From assembly GCA_000435195.1 (NCBI GenBank), contig FR880271.1:42340-54666 (forward strand): 12,327 nt of DNA, written 5' to 3'. The notes beneath the pieces are model-generated. The model searched no databases and was not told the DNA's origin. It worked only from the letters and a program-made list of their open reading frames with translations. Positions 6,026-12,327 of the stretch are shown piece after piece (positions within the stretch are counted from its first letter, which is position 1; each line of letters opens with the position of its first letter). Source of the stretch: Clostridium sp. CAG:169 (lineage in GTDB: Bacteria; Bacillota; Clostridia; Oscillospirales; Ruminococcaceae). The translations under genes and the position numbers were made by a program.

Positions 6026-7522
6026 ATGCCAAGCTATATCCTTGCACTGGACCAGGGAACCACCAGTTCCCGCGCCATTTTGTTCGATGAACAGCAGAAT
6101 ATTATCGGGATCGCACAGAAGGAGTTTACCCAGCATTACCCGAGAGAGGGCTGGGTGGAGCACGACCCGATGGAAATTTATTCCTCGCAGTATGCGGTGA
6201 TGATGGAGGTCATCGCCAAAAGCGGGGTGGAGGTTTCGGATATTCGGGGAATCGGCATCACCAATCAAAGAGAGACGACCATCCTGTGGGATGCAAAGAC
6301 CGGCAGACCGGTCTACAACGCAATCGTCTGGCAGTGCCGCAGAACGGCAGACCGGATTGATGCGCTGAGCAAGCAGGGGTTGGACGGATATATCCGGCAG
6401 ACGACGGGACTGATACCGGACGCTTATTTTTCTGCCACCAAAATTGCATGGATATTGGACCGCATCCCGAACGGAAGGGAGCGGGCAAAGGCAGGGGAAA
6501 TTTTATTCGGAACGGTGGACAGCTGGCTGATTTGGAAATTGACCGGCGGCAAGGTCCATGTGACCGACTACACCAATGCTTCCCGCACCATGCTGTACAA
6601 CATCCACACCCTCGACTGGGATGAAAAGCTGCTGGAGGTGCTGGATATTCCGCGCTGTATGCTGCCGCAGGTGCGCAACAGCAGCGAGGTATACGGCTAT
6701 ACCACCATCCAGGGGGAAAATATCCCGATTGCAGGAATTGCAGGCGACCAGCAGGCGGCGCTGTTTGGTCAGTGCTGCTTCCAAAAAGGGCAGGCAAAGA
6801 ACACCTATGGCACCGGTTGCTTTTTGCTGATGAACACCGGCGATACCCCTTGCATGAGCCGGAACGGGCTGCTGACCACCATTGCCATCGGATTGGATGG
6901 AAAGGTGCAGTATGCGCTGGAGGGCAGTGTCTTTGTGGGCGGAGCGGTTATTCAGTGGCTGCGCGATGAGATGCGCTTCATCACCGAATCCAAGGATGCG
7001 GAATACTACGCACAGAAGGTGGAGGACACCGGCGGGGTGTACCTGGTGCCTGCCTTTACCGGACTGGGTGCGCCGCATTGGGATATGTACGCCCGCGGCT
7101 GCATCATCGGCATCACCAGAGGAACCAAGAGGGAACACATCATCCGTGCAGCGCAGGAATCGATTGCCTACCAGAGCTATGACCTGGTCAAGGCGATGGA
7201 AAAGGATACTGGAATCCCGCTGGATAGCTTGAAGGTGGACGGAGGAGCCAGCCGCGACCGATTCTTAATGCAGTTTCAGGCGGATATTCTCGGTTGCAGG
7301 GTGGACCGCCCGATGATTCGAGAGACAACGGCGCTGGGTGCAGCTTATCTTGCAGGTCTGGCGGTGGGTGTCTGGAAGGACCGGGAAGAGCTGTGCCGTC
7401 TGTGGCACTGTGATACCACCTTCTATCCTCAGATGGAAGAGGAGAGGCACCAAAGGCTGCTTCACGGCTGGCACAAGGCAGTCGGACGGAGTAAGGGCTG
7501 GGCAGAGAGCGACGGAGAATAA
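6026..7522 (+). CDS. glpK: glycerol kinase
   Basis: A 498-residue FGGY-family kinase that phosphorylates glycerol with ATP to glycerol-3-phosphate in the cytosol. Full length. The N-terminal phosphate-binding motif is LALDQGTTSSRAILFD (6-21); glycerol contacts are R82-E83 (NQRET), Y134 and the catalytic base D241 in GIAGDQQAALFGQ; the second domain has NTYGTGCFLLMNTG and the C-terminal DGGASRDRFLMQFQADIL. The loop before D241 reads SSEVYGYTTIQGENIP. It lacks the His-containing loop phosphorylated by HPr in many Firmicutes enzymes, and also the GGKGGTR fructose-bisphosphate loop of E. coli GlpK, so both controls are probably absent. No glpF or glpD is in the window. A strong AAAAGGAGAGG site precedes the ATG, 21 bp after the HdeD-like gene. 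Its product is the substrate of PlsY, encoded in the left operon. Confidence 0.98.
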   Translation: MPSYILALDQGTTSSRAILFDEQQNIIGIAQKEFTQHYPREGWVEHDPMEIYSSQYAVMMEVIAKSGVEVSDIRGIGITNQRETTILWDAKTGRPVYNAIVWQCRRTADRIDALSKQGLDGYIRQTTGLIPDAYFSATKIAWILDRIPNGRERAKAGEILFGTVDSWLIWKLTGGKVHVTDYTNASRTMLYNIHTLDWDEKLLEVLDIPRCMLPQVRNSSEVYGYTTIQGENIPIAGIAGDQQAALFGQCCFQKGQAKNTYGTGCFLLMNTGDTPCMSRNGLLTTIAIGLDGKVQYALEGSVFVGGAVIQWLRDEMRFITESKDAEYYAQKVEDTGGVYLVPAFTGLGAPHWDMYARGCIIGITRGTKREHIIRAAQESIAYQSYDLVKAMEKDTGIPLDSLKVDGGASRDRFLMQFQADILGCRVDRPMIRETTALGAAYLAGLAVGVWKDREELCRLWHCDTTFYPQMEEERHQRLLHGWHKAVGRSKGWAESDGE

Positions 7523-7560
7523 AAACGGCGAAGCATCCTGCTGCTTTATGGATACATAAC

Positions 7561-7608
7561 AAAGGACCCTGCTGGATTGAAATTTTTCAATCCAGCAGGG
7601 TCCTTTTT
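7561..7608 (+). terminator. strong intrinsic terminator after glpK
   Basis: A near-perfect long inverted repeat: AAAGGACCCTGCTGGATTGA (from 7561) pairs with its complement ending at 7606 across a short A/T loop, followed by TTTTT. It sits between convergent glpK and the FliB-like gene. A weaker T-rich run on the other strand means it may work in both directions. Confidence 0.95.
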
Positions 7609-7620
7609 GCGTTGGGTGGA

Positions 7621-8742
7621 TTAAAAGAGAAAGGCAGAAAGACAGGAGAGGGAGTTGACGGAAAGAAATCCTACTTGCTCCTCGTGCTCCCAAGAGAGGT
7701 CCAGGAGGGTCTGGAGATTTTCCTCCGAATATTCCAATTCCTTGGAAATCGCTTTGATACAGTTGATGCGGCTGTCGGTCGGCGGCTCAACTGGCAAATC
7801 GCTTGTTGACTCGCCGGGGAGAGCCAGCCACAGCAGCCGACAGAGGAGGGTGAAGAGGACGGCAAATTTGGTGCGGGAGAGACAATCGCCATCCCAGACC
7901 GATTTGAGCAGGTAGCGGTAGAGGGTGTAGTTACACAGATTTTGAAAGGGCAGCGGCTCCGAGAGCGGTAGCAGCTGAGGCAGATTTTGTGCCAGTTTGC
8001 GCAGGCGTTTGGTCCAGCGCGGGTCGATTGGCTCAAGGGAAGCCAGAAACTCCAGCAGGTCGGAGAGAAGCAGTTGTGGTGAATCGGTAAAATCACAGGG
8101 AGAGGAGAACAGCTGCGCTGGGATTTCCTGCGAGAGAGCGGTCAGAGCAGGAAAATCGGCAAAATCGAGCGCCTGCTGGATCGCATCGGCATAGCGCAGG
8201 AGGATTTGCAGTCGGGCGGCAAAGGCAAGGTTGGTATTTTTTAAAAGGGAGAACATCTGCTGCCGAACCGAAAGCATCGCAGAAAGAAGCGCCGAGTCGA
8301 AGGGTTGGTCGTCTGCCGGTTCGTCGATGGTGCGTGACAGAAAGGAAAGCTCGCCGCTTTCCAGCAGCAGGCGGACGGCTTCCTCACAGCAAAGTCCCAG
8401 TCCGCTTTCCTTGTAATCGCCGAACCACTCGTGAAAGCGCGGATGCTGGTCGCAGATTTCGCACAGCGCCTGCTCTCCGAGGTGAATGTAGATTTCGCAC
8501 AGATTATCCTGATTTAAAAAGGGACAGCGGTCATCCTCTTTCAGCAGGAAATGGGCAGGGGATTCCCAGCAAATTTTTTGAGAAAGCTGCGGGGAAAACG
8601 GGTCGCCGTCGGTGATGCAGCTGCGGTAGTAGTCGGCGGTGTCGGGGTCGATGTCGATTTCCCAGCCGATGCAGCAGCTGTCCGAGCAGCGGGAAGCGAT
8701 ACACGCAAAGTTTGGATAGAAGTGGGGAATCAGCTGTTTCAT
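7621..8742 (-). CDS. fliB: FliB-like (flagellin lysine-N-methylase family) cysteine-rich protein
   Basis: A 373-residue protein whose N-terminal third is a cysteine-rich metal-binding-like domain: C14-x4-C19-x3-C23-C24 (ending SCCIGWEIDID), then RCPFL with C73, C82, LCEIC with C94 and C97, HPRF (100-103) and LGLCCEEAVRLLLESG with C118 and C119. These features match proteins annotated as flagellin lysine-N-methylase FliB and the wider YkgJ-like CxxxCC group. FliB methylates lysines on flagellin, possibly through an iron-sulfur centre. The C-terminal two thirds are helical, Leu-rich and weakly conserved. No flagellar gene is in the window, so the target protein is unknown. The start is supported by GGAGGT about eight nt upstream. 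It converges on glpK with 98 bp between and is divergent from the alkaline phosphatase gene. Confidence 0.8.
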   Translation of the reverse strand: MKQLIPHFYPNFACIASRCSDSCCIGWEIDIDPDTADYYRSCITDGDPFSPQLSQKICWESPAHFLLKEDDRCPFLNQDNLCEIYIHLGEQALCEICDQHPRFHEWFGDYKESGLGLCCEEAVRLLLESGELSFLSRTIDEPADDQPFDSALLSAMLSVRQQMFSLLKNTNLAFAARLQILLRYADAIQQALDFADFPALTALSQEIPAQLFSSPCDFTDSPQLLLSDLLEFLASLEPIDPRWTKRLRKLAQNLPQLLPLSEPLPFQNLCNYTLYRYLLKSVWDGDCLSRTKFAVLFTLLCRLLWLALPGESTSDLPVEPPTDSRINCIKAISKELEYSEENLQTLLDLSWEHEEQVGFLSVNSLSCLSAFLF

Positions 8743-8872
8743 AAAGGGGTACCTCCGAGGAGAAAATTTTGAAAGAGGGTCTTGGGTCGGTAAAAGAAAA
8801 CAGAGTGGAGAAAAGCAGGTAAAAAGCAGATGGATTCGACAGGGTTTTACTCATTACTAACATTTTGAATGT

Positions 8873-8894
8873 GAGTTTAACCGGAGATTAACGA
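8873..8894 (+). promoter_or_regulatory. putative PHO box (11-bp direct repeat) upstream of phoA
   Basis: Two adjacent 11-bp units, GAGTTTAACCG and GAGATTAACGA, agree at 8 of 11 positions. A weaker third unit (TTTTGAAT) precedes them. PhoP/PhoB-type regulators bind 11-bp spaced direct repeats, and in Bacillus the core is TT(A/T/C)ACA-like, comparable to TTTAAC/ATTAAC here. The site lies about 32 bp before the -10 box, where an activator would sit. Assignment to a Pho regulator is inference. Confidence 0.4.
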
Positions 8895-8925
8895 AAGCGC
8901 GAGAGCAGTTTTTACACGAAATCGG

Positions 8926-8931
8926 TAAAAT
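8926..8931 (+). promoter_or_regulatory. -10 box of the alkaline phosphatase promoter
   Basis: TAAAAT about 48 nt before the start codon is a good -10 element, but the sequence 17 bp upstream (GAGCAG) is a poor -35 box. This is the pattern expected of an activator-dependent promoter and agrees with the direct repeat upstream. Confidence 0.45.
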
Positions 8932-8978
8932 AGGAGATGCACGAGCAAAGAAGAAAGAATCACGAAGGAGAGTGTACC

Positions 8979-10523
8979 ATGCAAATCAAAAAGGTATTTT
9001 CGAAAATTTTGGCAGCTTCCCTGGCAAGCGCCCTGCTCATCAGCTGTGTTTCCGCAGCAGCTCCGCAGAAAACTCTTTCCGATGCAGTCAGCAACAAAGG
9101 AAAGGTTACCACAACCGCTTCGGCAACAACCGGCAAAAAACCCAAATATGTTTTCATGTTCATCGGAGACGGTATGAGCTACCCACAGTTTCAGGCAGCA
9201 TCCGACTATCTGGGCGCAGTAGCCGATCAGGATAACGACGACATCCTCGATGGAAACAAGCCTCTGAACTTTATGAATTTCCCGGTAGCGGGTTCGGCAG
9301 TGACCTATGACTCCACCTCCTTCTGCCCGGACTCTGCCTCTACTGCGACCTCCCTTTCCACCGGACACAAGACCTATTCCGGCACCATCAACATGGATGA
9401 GACCATGACGGTGAAATATGAAACCATTGCAGAAAAGCTGCACGACAAGGGCTATGACATCGGTGTGGTCAGCTCGGTCAACCTGAACCATGCAACACCG
9501 GCAGCTTTTTATTGCCATCAGCCAAGCAGAAGCAACTACTATGCAATCGGAGAAGAGATGGTCGCTTCTGATTTTGATTACTTTGCAGGCGGCGCTCTGT
9601 TGGACCCACAGGGAAAAGAGGGTGACCAGGAGAGCATCTATGATAAAGCAGAAAAAGCCGGCTATAAAGTAGTAAAGACCCAGGCAGAGGCTGAAAAGGT
9701 ATCGGCAAAGGATGAGAAGGTCGTCATCATTGGAGAAAAGCTGGCAGACAGCGATTCGATCTCCTATGAAAATGACAGAGCATCCGGCGAATGGGCACTT
9801 GCCGACTATGTATCCAAGGGAATCGAAGTCCTCAGCGACAACGACAAGGGTTTCTTTATGATGGTGGAAGGCGGTAAAATCGACTGGGCTTGCCATGCAA
9901 ACGATGCAGGTTCCACCATCAACGACACCATCGCTCTGGCAGATGCCGTAGAAGAAGCAGTTGCGTTTGCAAAGAAACATCCAGACGATACCCTGATTCT
10001 GGTTACCGGCGACCACGAAACCGGCGGTCTGACCATCGGTTATGCAGGCACCGACTACGACACCTATCTGACCAACCTTTCCAACCAGAAAATCTCCTAT
10101 GCAAAATTCGACAGCGATTATGTCAGCAAATATAAGGAAAATCAGACTCCTTTTGAAACCATGATGCAGGATGTAGAGAAACTGTTCGGCTTAAAGCTCA
10201 AGGGCAGCGCAGATGACAAGCTGGTGCTGACCGACTATGAGGCTGGACTGCTGAAAACAGCGTATGAGAAAACCCTGTCCGGTAAAAAGGCAGATTCCGA
10301 CAACCAGAAGGAATATGTCCTGTACGGCAGCTATGAGCCGCTGTCGGTTACCATCACCCACCTGCTCAACAACAAATCCGGCATCAGCTTCAGCTCCTAT
10401 GCGCACACCGGTCTGCCAGTAGCGGTATTTGCAAAGGGCGCAGGTCAGGAAAAATTTGGCGGCTTCTATGATAACACACAGGTTTATCACAAGCTTGCCG
10501 ACCTGATGGGCATTGACAAATAA
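8979..10523 (+). CDS. phoA: exported alkaline phosphatase (PhoA family)
   Basis: A 514-residue metal-dependent phosphomonoesterase that releases phosphate outside the membrane. The N-terminus (KK, hydrophobic 10-22) is a signal peptide; LISC (20-23) fits a lipobox, while VSAAA (24-28) also fits signal peptidase I, so it is either a Cys23 lipoprotein or secreted. The metal and catalytic residues of the superfamily are present: D64 in FIGDGM, nucleophile S119 in PDSASTAT, H171-A-T, E297, D302 and H306 in GGKIDWACHANDA, D345-H346 in TGDHETGG and H476 in YAHTG. The Trp303 after Asp302 replaces the Lys of E. coli and is the usual form in Gram-positive enzymes. A GAAGGAGA site seven nt upstream supports the start. 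The gene is monocistronic, with a putative PHO box and its own terminator, suggesting phosphate-starvation control. Its codon use favours T/A-ending wobble slightly more than its neighbours. Confidence 0.96.
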   Translation: MQIKKVFSKILAASLASALLISCVSAAAPQKTLSDAVSNKGKVTTTASATTGKKPKYVFMFIGDGMSYPQFQAASDYLGAVADQDNDDILDGNKPLNFMNFPVAGSAVTYDSTSFCPDSASTATSLSTGHKTYSGTINMDETMTVKYETIAEKLHDKGYDIGVVSSVNLNHATPAAFYCHQPSRSNYYAIGEEMVASDFDYFAGGALLDPQGKEGDQESIYDKAEKAGYKVVKTQAEAEKVSAKDEKVVIIGEKLADSDSISYENDRASGEWALADYVSKGIEVLSDNDKGFFMMVEGGKIDWACHANDAGSTINDTIALADAVEEAVAFAKKHPDDTLILVTGDHETGGLTIGYAGTDYDTYLTNLSNQKISYAKFDSDYVSKYKENQTPFETMMQDVEKLFGLKLKGSADDKLVLTDYEAGLLKTAYEKTLSGKKADSDNQKEYVLYGSYEPLSVTITHLLNNKSGISFSSYAHTGLPVAVFAKGAGQEKFGGFYDNTQVYHKLADLMGIDK

Positions 10524-10558
10524 GAAATCCCACACTCCCAAAAGTTTTCTAAAAAAGC

Positions 10559-10592
10559 AAAAAAGCGGACGGGTATTCCCCGCCGCTTTTTT
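10559..10592 (+). terminator. intrinsic terminator after phoA
   Basis: AAAAAAGCGG-A-CGGG pairs with CCCG-CCGCTTTTTT around a 5-nt loop, with one bulged A, ending in six T residues. The stem starts 36 bp after the phoA stop codon. Confidence 0.93.
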
Positions 10593-10639
10593 GCAGTAAA
10601 GGCTTTGACAGCTGCATCTGAATAGGAAAGGAACATCAT

Positions 10640-11806
10640 ATGAAAGCCGCTCTGAAAGCAATGTTCACAAAGGAAAAGATACAATATCACGCACCGGTAT
10701 GGGTCTGCCTGCTGTTTATTACATGGCTGGCGATTTTGCCGACCGGTTACCAGGAAATTTACCGCGAGGCAGAACAGTGTGTTGCAAAGGTCATCCAAAC
10801 CGATGAAAGCAAAATCATCGACACCGGACTGGTGCGCTCGGGAGAGCAGCGATGCCAGCTGGAAATCGTCAGTGGCAAATTTAAAGGCAAGACTGCCGAA
10901 GGGGTCAATATGCTCAACGGTTCGCTGGAACAGGACAAGCTGTTTCGCGAAGGAGATCGCGCGCAGGTGGTGGTCAGCTACAATGCGGACGAAATTTTGA
11001 TGGTGACGATGATCGACCATGACCGTATCCCGATGGAGCTGGTGATGGGCGCCATTTTTATCCTTTTTCTGATTTTGTTTGCGGGAAGGACCGGGGTGCG
11101 CGCGGTGCTCAGCTTCTTTTTGACCGTTCTTGCCATCTGGAAGCTGTTGGTTCCGCTGTATCTGAAGGGGTATAATCCGATTTGGATCGGACTGGTCTTT
11201 ACCTTATTGCTGAGCGTGCTGATTATCGCGCTGGTCTATGGATTTGACCGCAGATGTATAAGCGCGGTATCGGGAACCTTTTTAGGAATTTTAGTTACCT
11301 GCCTGCTGGGTTCGCTGTTTACCGATTTGTTCCAAATCCATGGGGCGGTGATGTCTTCCTCGGAAAGCCTATTGTATGCCGGATACCAGGATTTGAACCT
11401 GACCCGCATTTTTATGGCATCCATTTTTATCGGAGCATCCGGCGCTTTGATGGATTTATCGGTAGACATCACCTCCGCAGTGCATGAGGTGGTTGAAAAG
11501 CGCCCGGACATTGGCTGGAAGGAAGCGGTGCGCTCCGGGATGAACGTGGGACGCTCGGCGATGGGAACGATGACGACCACCCTGCTGTTGGCTTATTCGG
11601 GGGGATACATTGCCCTGCTGATGGTCTTTATGGCACAGGGCACGCCGCTGGTCAACATTTTAAACTATAAGCACGTGGCGGCAGAGATGGTGCATACTGT
11701 CATCGGATCGTTTGGTTTGGTCACCGTGGCTCCCTTTACCGCACTGTGCGCCGGTGTGCTGTTGAGTCAAAAGAAAAAGGATTTAGAAGAAGGAAAGAAA
11801 AACTAG
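10640..11806 (+). CDS. YibE/F-family membrane protein
   Basis: A 388-residue polytopic membrane protein. One N-terminal helix (about 19-34) is followed by a predicted extracytoplasmic, beta-rich domain of about 95 residues (37-130), then helices near 131-148, 154-174, 181-200, 208-225, 257-273, 312-332 and 352-375. The stretch GASGALMDLSVDITSAVHEV (265-284) and MGTMTTTLLLAYSGGY (308-323) are characteristic of the YibE/F family. The family is widespread in Firmicutes and may be a transporter; its substrate is not established. The start has AAAGGAAC about five nt upstream. It is isolated by the phoA terminator, yet no convincing promoter is seen in the 47 bp before it (TTGACA at 10605-10610 has no matching -10). 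It converges on the rhodanese gene with 13 bp between and no terminator. Confidence 0.88.
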   Translation: MKAALKAMFTKEKIQYHAPVWVCLLFITWLAILPTGYQEIYREAEQCVAKVIQTDESKIIDTGLVRSGEQRCQLEIVSGKFKGKTAEGVNMLNGSLEQDKLFREGDRAQVVVSYNADEILMVTMIDHDRIPMELVMGAIFILFLILFAGRTGVRAVLSFFLTVLAIWKLLVPLYLKGYNPIWIGLVFTLLLSVLIIALVYGFDRRCISAVSGTFLGILVTCLLGSLFTDLFQIHGAVMSSSESLLYAGYQDLNLTRIFMASIFIGASGALMDLSVDITSAVHEVVEKRPDIGWKEAVRSGMNVGRSAMGTMTTTLLLAYSGGYIALLMVFMAQGTPLVNILNYKHVAAEMVHTVIGSFGLVTVAPFTALCAGVLLSQKKKDLEEGKKN

Positions 11807-11819
11807 TCTTTGATCAAGA

Positions 11820-12212
11820 TTAAGCTTTGATGTCGTATGGCCAGTCCATGATGCCGCCGAAGTCGTAGATGTGGGTATAGCCGAGCTTGGTCAGCAGGAT
11901 GCACGCCTTTTTGCTGCGTCTGCCGCTTTGGCAGTAGACCAGAATGGTAGCATCCTTGTCGGGCAGACGTTCAGCGGTGGTTGCCGGGCGGATGGTGGAC
12001 AGAGGAAAGAGAATGGCGTTGGCGATGTGACCCTTAGCATACTCGTCCGATTCGCGGACATCCAGAATGGTCAAAGGGGAAGAATGGTCCATCATCTCTT
12101 TTGCCTGCTGAGGAGAGAGATGGGTGAAGGAATCGCTGCCGCCGATTGGACAGGCGGTGATTCCGGTGGAGAGAAGCAGGGAAAGAAGGGCAAGTTTTTT
12201 CATCTTCATCAT
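11820..12212 (-). CDS. rhodanese-like domain putative lipoprotein
   Basis: A 130-residue protein with a signal peptide and an ITAC lipobox (18-21), so it is probably processed at Cys21 and anchored outside the membrane. One rhodanese domain fills the rest: LDVRESDEYAKGHIANA (50-66) and the active-site loop YCQSGRRSK (93-101) with the sulfur-accepting Cys94, ending in YDFGGIMDWP. The six-residue loop fits single-domain sulfurtransferases of the GlpE/PspE type; exported ones such as PspE carry sulfur outside the cytoplasm. The physiological partner is unknown. AAAGGAG seven nt before the first of two tandem ATG codons supports the start at 12212; 12209 is possible. The gene is read away from the tRNA and its terminator; no clear promoter is seen in the short gap. 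Confidence 0.9.
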   Translation of the reverse strand: MMKMKKLALLSLLLSTGITACPIGGSDSFTHLSPQQAKEMMDHSSPLTILDVRESDEYAKGHIANAILFPLSTIRPATTAERLPDKDATILVYCQSGRRSKKACILLTKLGYTHIYDFGGIMDWPYDIKA

Positions 12213-12258
12213 GTAAGTACTCCTTTATCGGTTGATTTTGAAAGAACAGAGATAAAAC

Positions 12259-12291
12259 AAAACGCACCTCACTTACAGTGAGGTGCGTTTT
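12259..12291 (-). terminator. intrinsic terminator directly after the tRNA
   Basis: A perfect 14-bp inverted repeat (AAAACGCACCTCAC / GTGAGGTGCGTTTT, loop of 5) lies between the tRNA and the rhodanese gene. Read on the minus strand it ends in TTTTGTTTT. Its first base directly follows the tRNA CCA, so hairpin and mature tRNA end are adjacent. Confidence 0.92.
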
Positions 12292-12327
12292 TGGTACGCC
12301 CGATGCGATTCGAACGCACGACCTTCA
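12292..12327 (-). tRNA. 3' part of a tRNA, possibly tRNA-Arg (5' part beyond the window)
   Basis: Read on the minus strand the last 36 nt of a tRNA are visible: end of the anticodon stem (TGA), a 5-nt variable loop AGGTC, T-arm GTGCG-TTCGAAT-CGCAT with the canonical TTCGAAT loop, acceptor strand CGGGCGT, discriminator A and an encoded CCA. The short variable loop excludes Leu, Ser and bacterial Tyr. The anticodon is outside the window. Similarity of CTGAAGGTCG and CGGGCG to clostridial tRNA-Arg (TCT) is from memory and only suggestive. Confidence 0.85.

Noticed and set aside
8877..10016. Long minus-strand open reading frame opposite phoA
   Set aside because: Cys/Val-rich composition is the complement of phoA codons, and no motif is present; phoA on the plus strand is complete.
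10605..10610. Consensus TTGACA upstream of the YibE/F gene
   Set aside because: No -10-like hexamer at 16-18 bp; that position is the ribosome binding site (AAAGGAAC).
11807..11830. TTGATCAA palindrome between the convergent YibE/F and rhodanese genes
   Set aside because: Only 8 bp with no loop or T-tract; too weak for a terminator or operator call.
1..12327. Search for CRISPR arrays, insertion sequences, attachment sites or toxin-antitoxin and defence modules
   Set aside because: No spaced repeats, transposase, integrase or target duplications were seen; the genes are housekeeping families with consistent base composition.

Overview
The window looks like chromosomal DNA of a Bacillota (Firmicutes) bacterium of class Clostridia, most likely a moderate-GC member of the Oscillospirales/Ruminococcaceae type. 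This is inference. It rests on strong AAGGAGG-like ribosome binding sites before almost every gene, sigma-A type promoters, a clostridial DtxR-type repressor, the FliB-like and YibE/F families, and a GC content near the middle of the range. The gene set is core metabolism and cell-envelope housekeeping. I see no phage, insertion sequence, CRISPR array or obvious transferred island, and no clearly new multi-gene system.

Left block (1-3436, minus strand): a compact five-gene run read leftwards. It starts at a good promoter (3501-3529) and encodes a DtxR/MntR-type metal-dependent repressor with a probable TTG start, the adenine glycosylase MutY (4-bp overlap), a small P-loop kinase-like protein of unknown substrate, a PlsY-type glycerol-3-phosphate acyltransferase, and (13-bp overlap) an MGDG-synthase/UgtP-type glycosyltransferase cut by the window edge. 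Metal sensing, oxidative-damage repair and membrane lipid synthesis are thus probably co-transcribed.

Middle block (3437-7608, plus strand): a 394-bp divergent intergenic region holds opposed promoters and a folded leader. Then comes rluB (23S rRNA pseudouridine synthase) with an intrinsic terminator. After it lie a histidine-phosphatase-superfamily protein, a six-helix HdeD/DUF308 membrane protein and glycerol kinase glpK, closely packed and ending at a very strong terminator.

Right block (7621-12327): a FliB-like cysteine-rich protein on the minus strand converges on glpK. Divergent from it is a secreted PhoA-family alkaline phosphatase, preceded by an 11-bp direct repeat that could be a PHO box, and ended by its own terminator. 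A YibE/F-family membrane protein follows. A rhodanese-like putative lipoprotein lies on the minus strand, and the 3' part of a tRNA (possibly Arg) with a terminator directly abutting its CCA end closes the window.

The most interesting points are the iron-type ligand set of the repressor in front of the [4Fe-4S] enzyme MutY, the tight coupling of a divergent PlsY to a glycolipid glycosyltransferase, glycerol kinase without the usual Firmicutes phospho-histidine loop, the putative PHO box, and the FliB homologue with no flagellar genes nearby.
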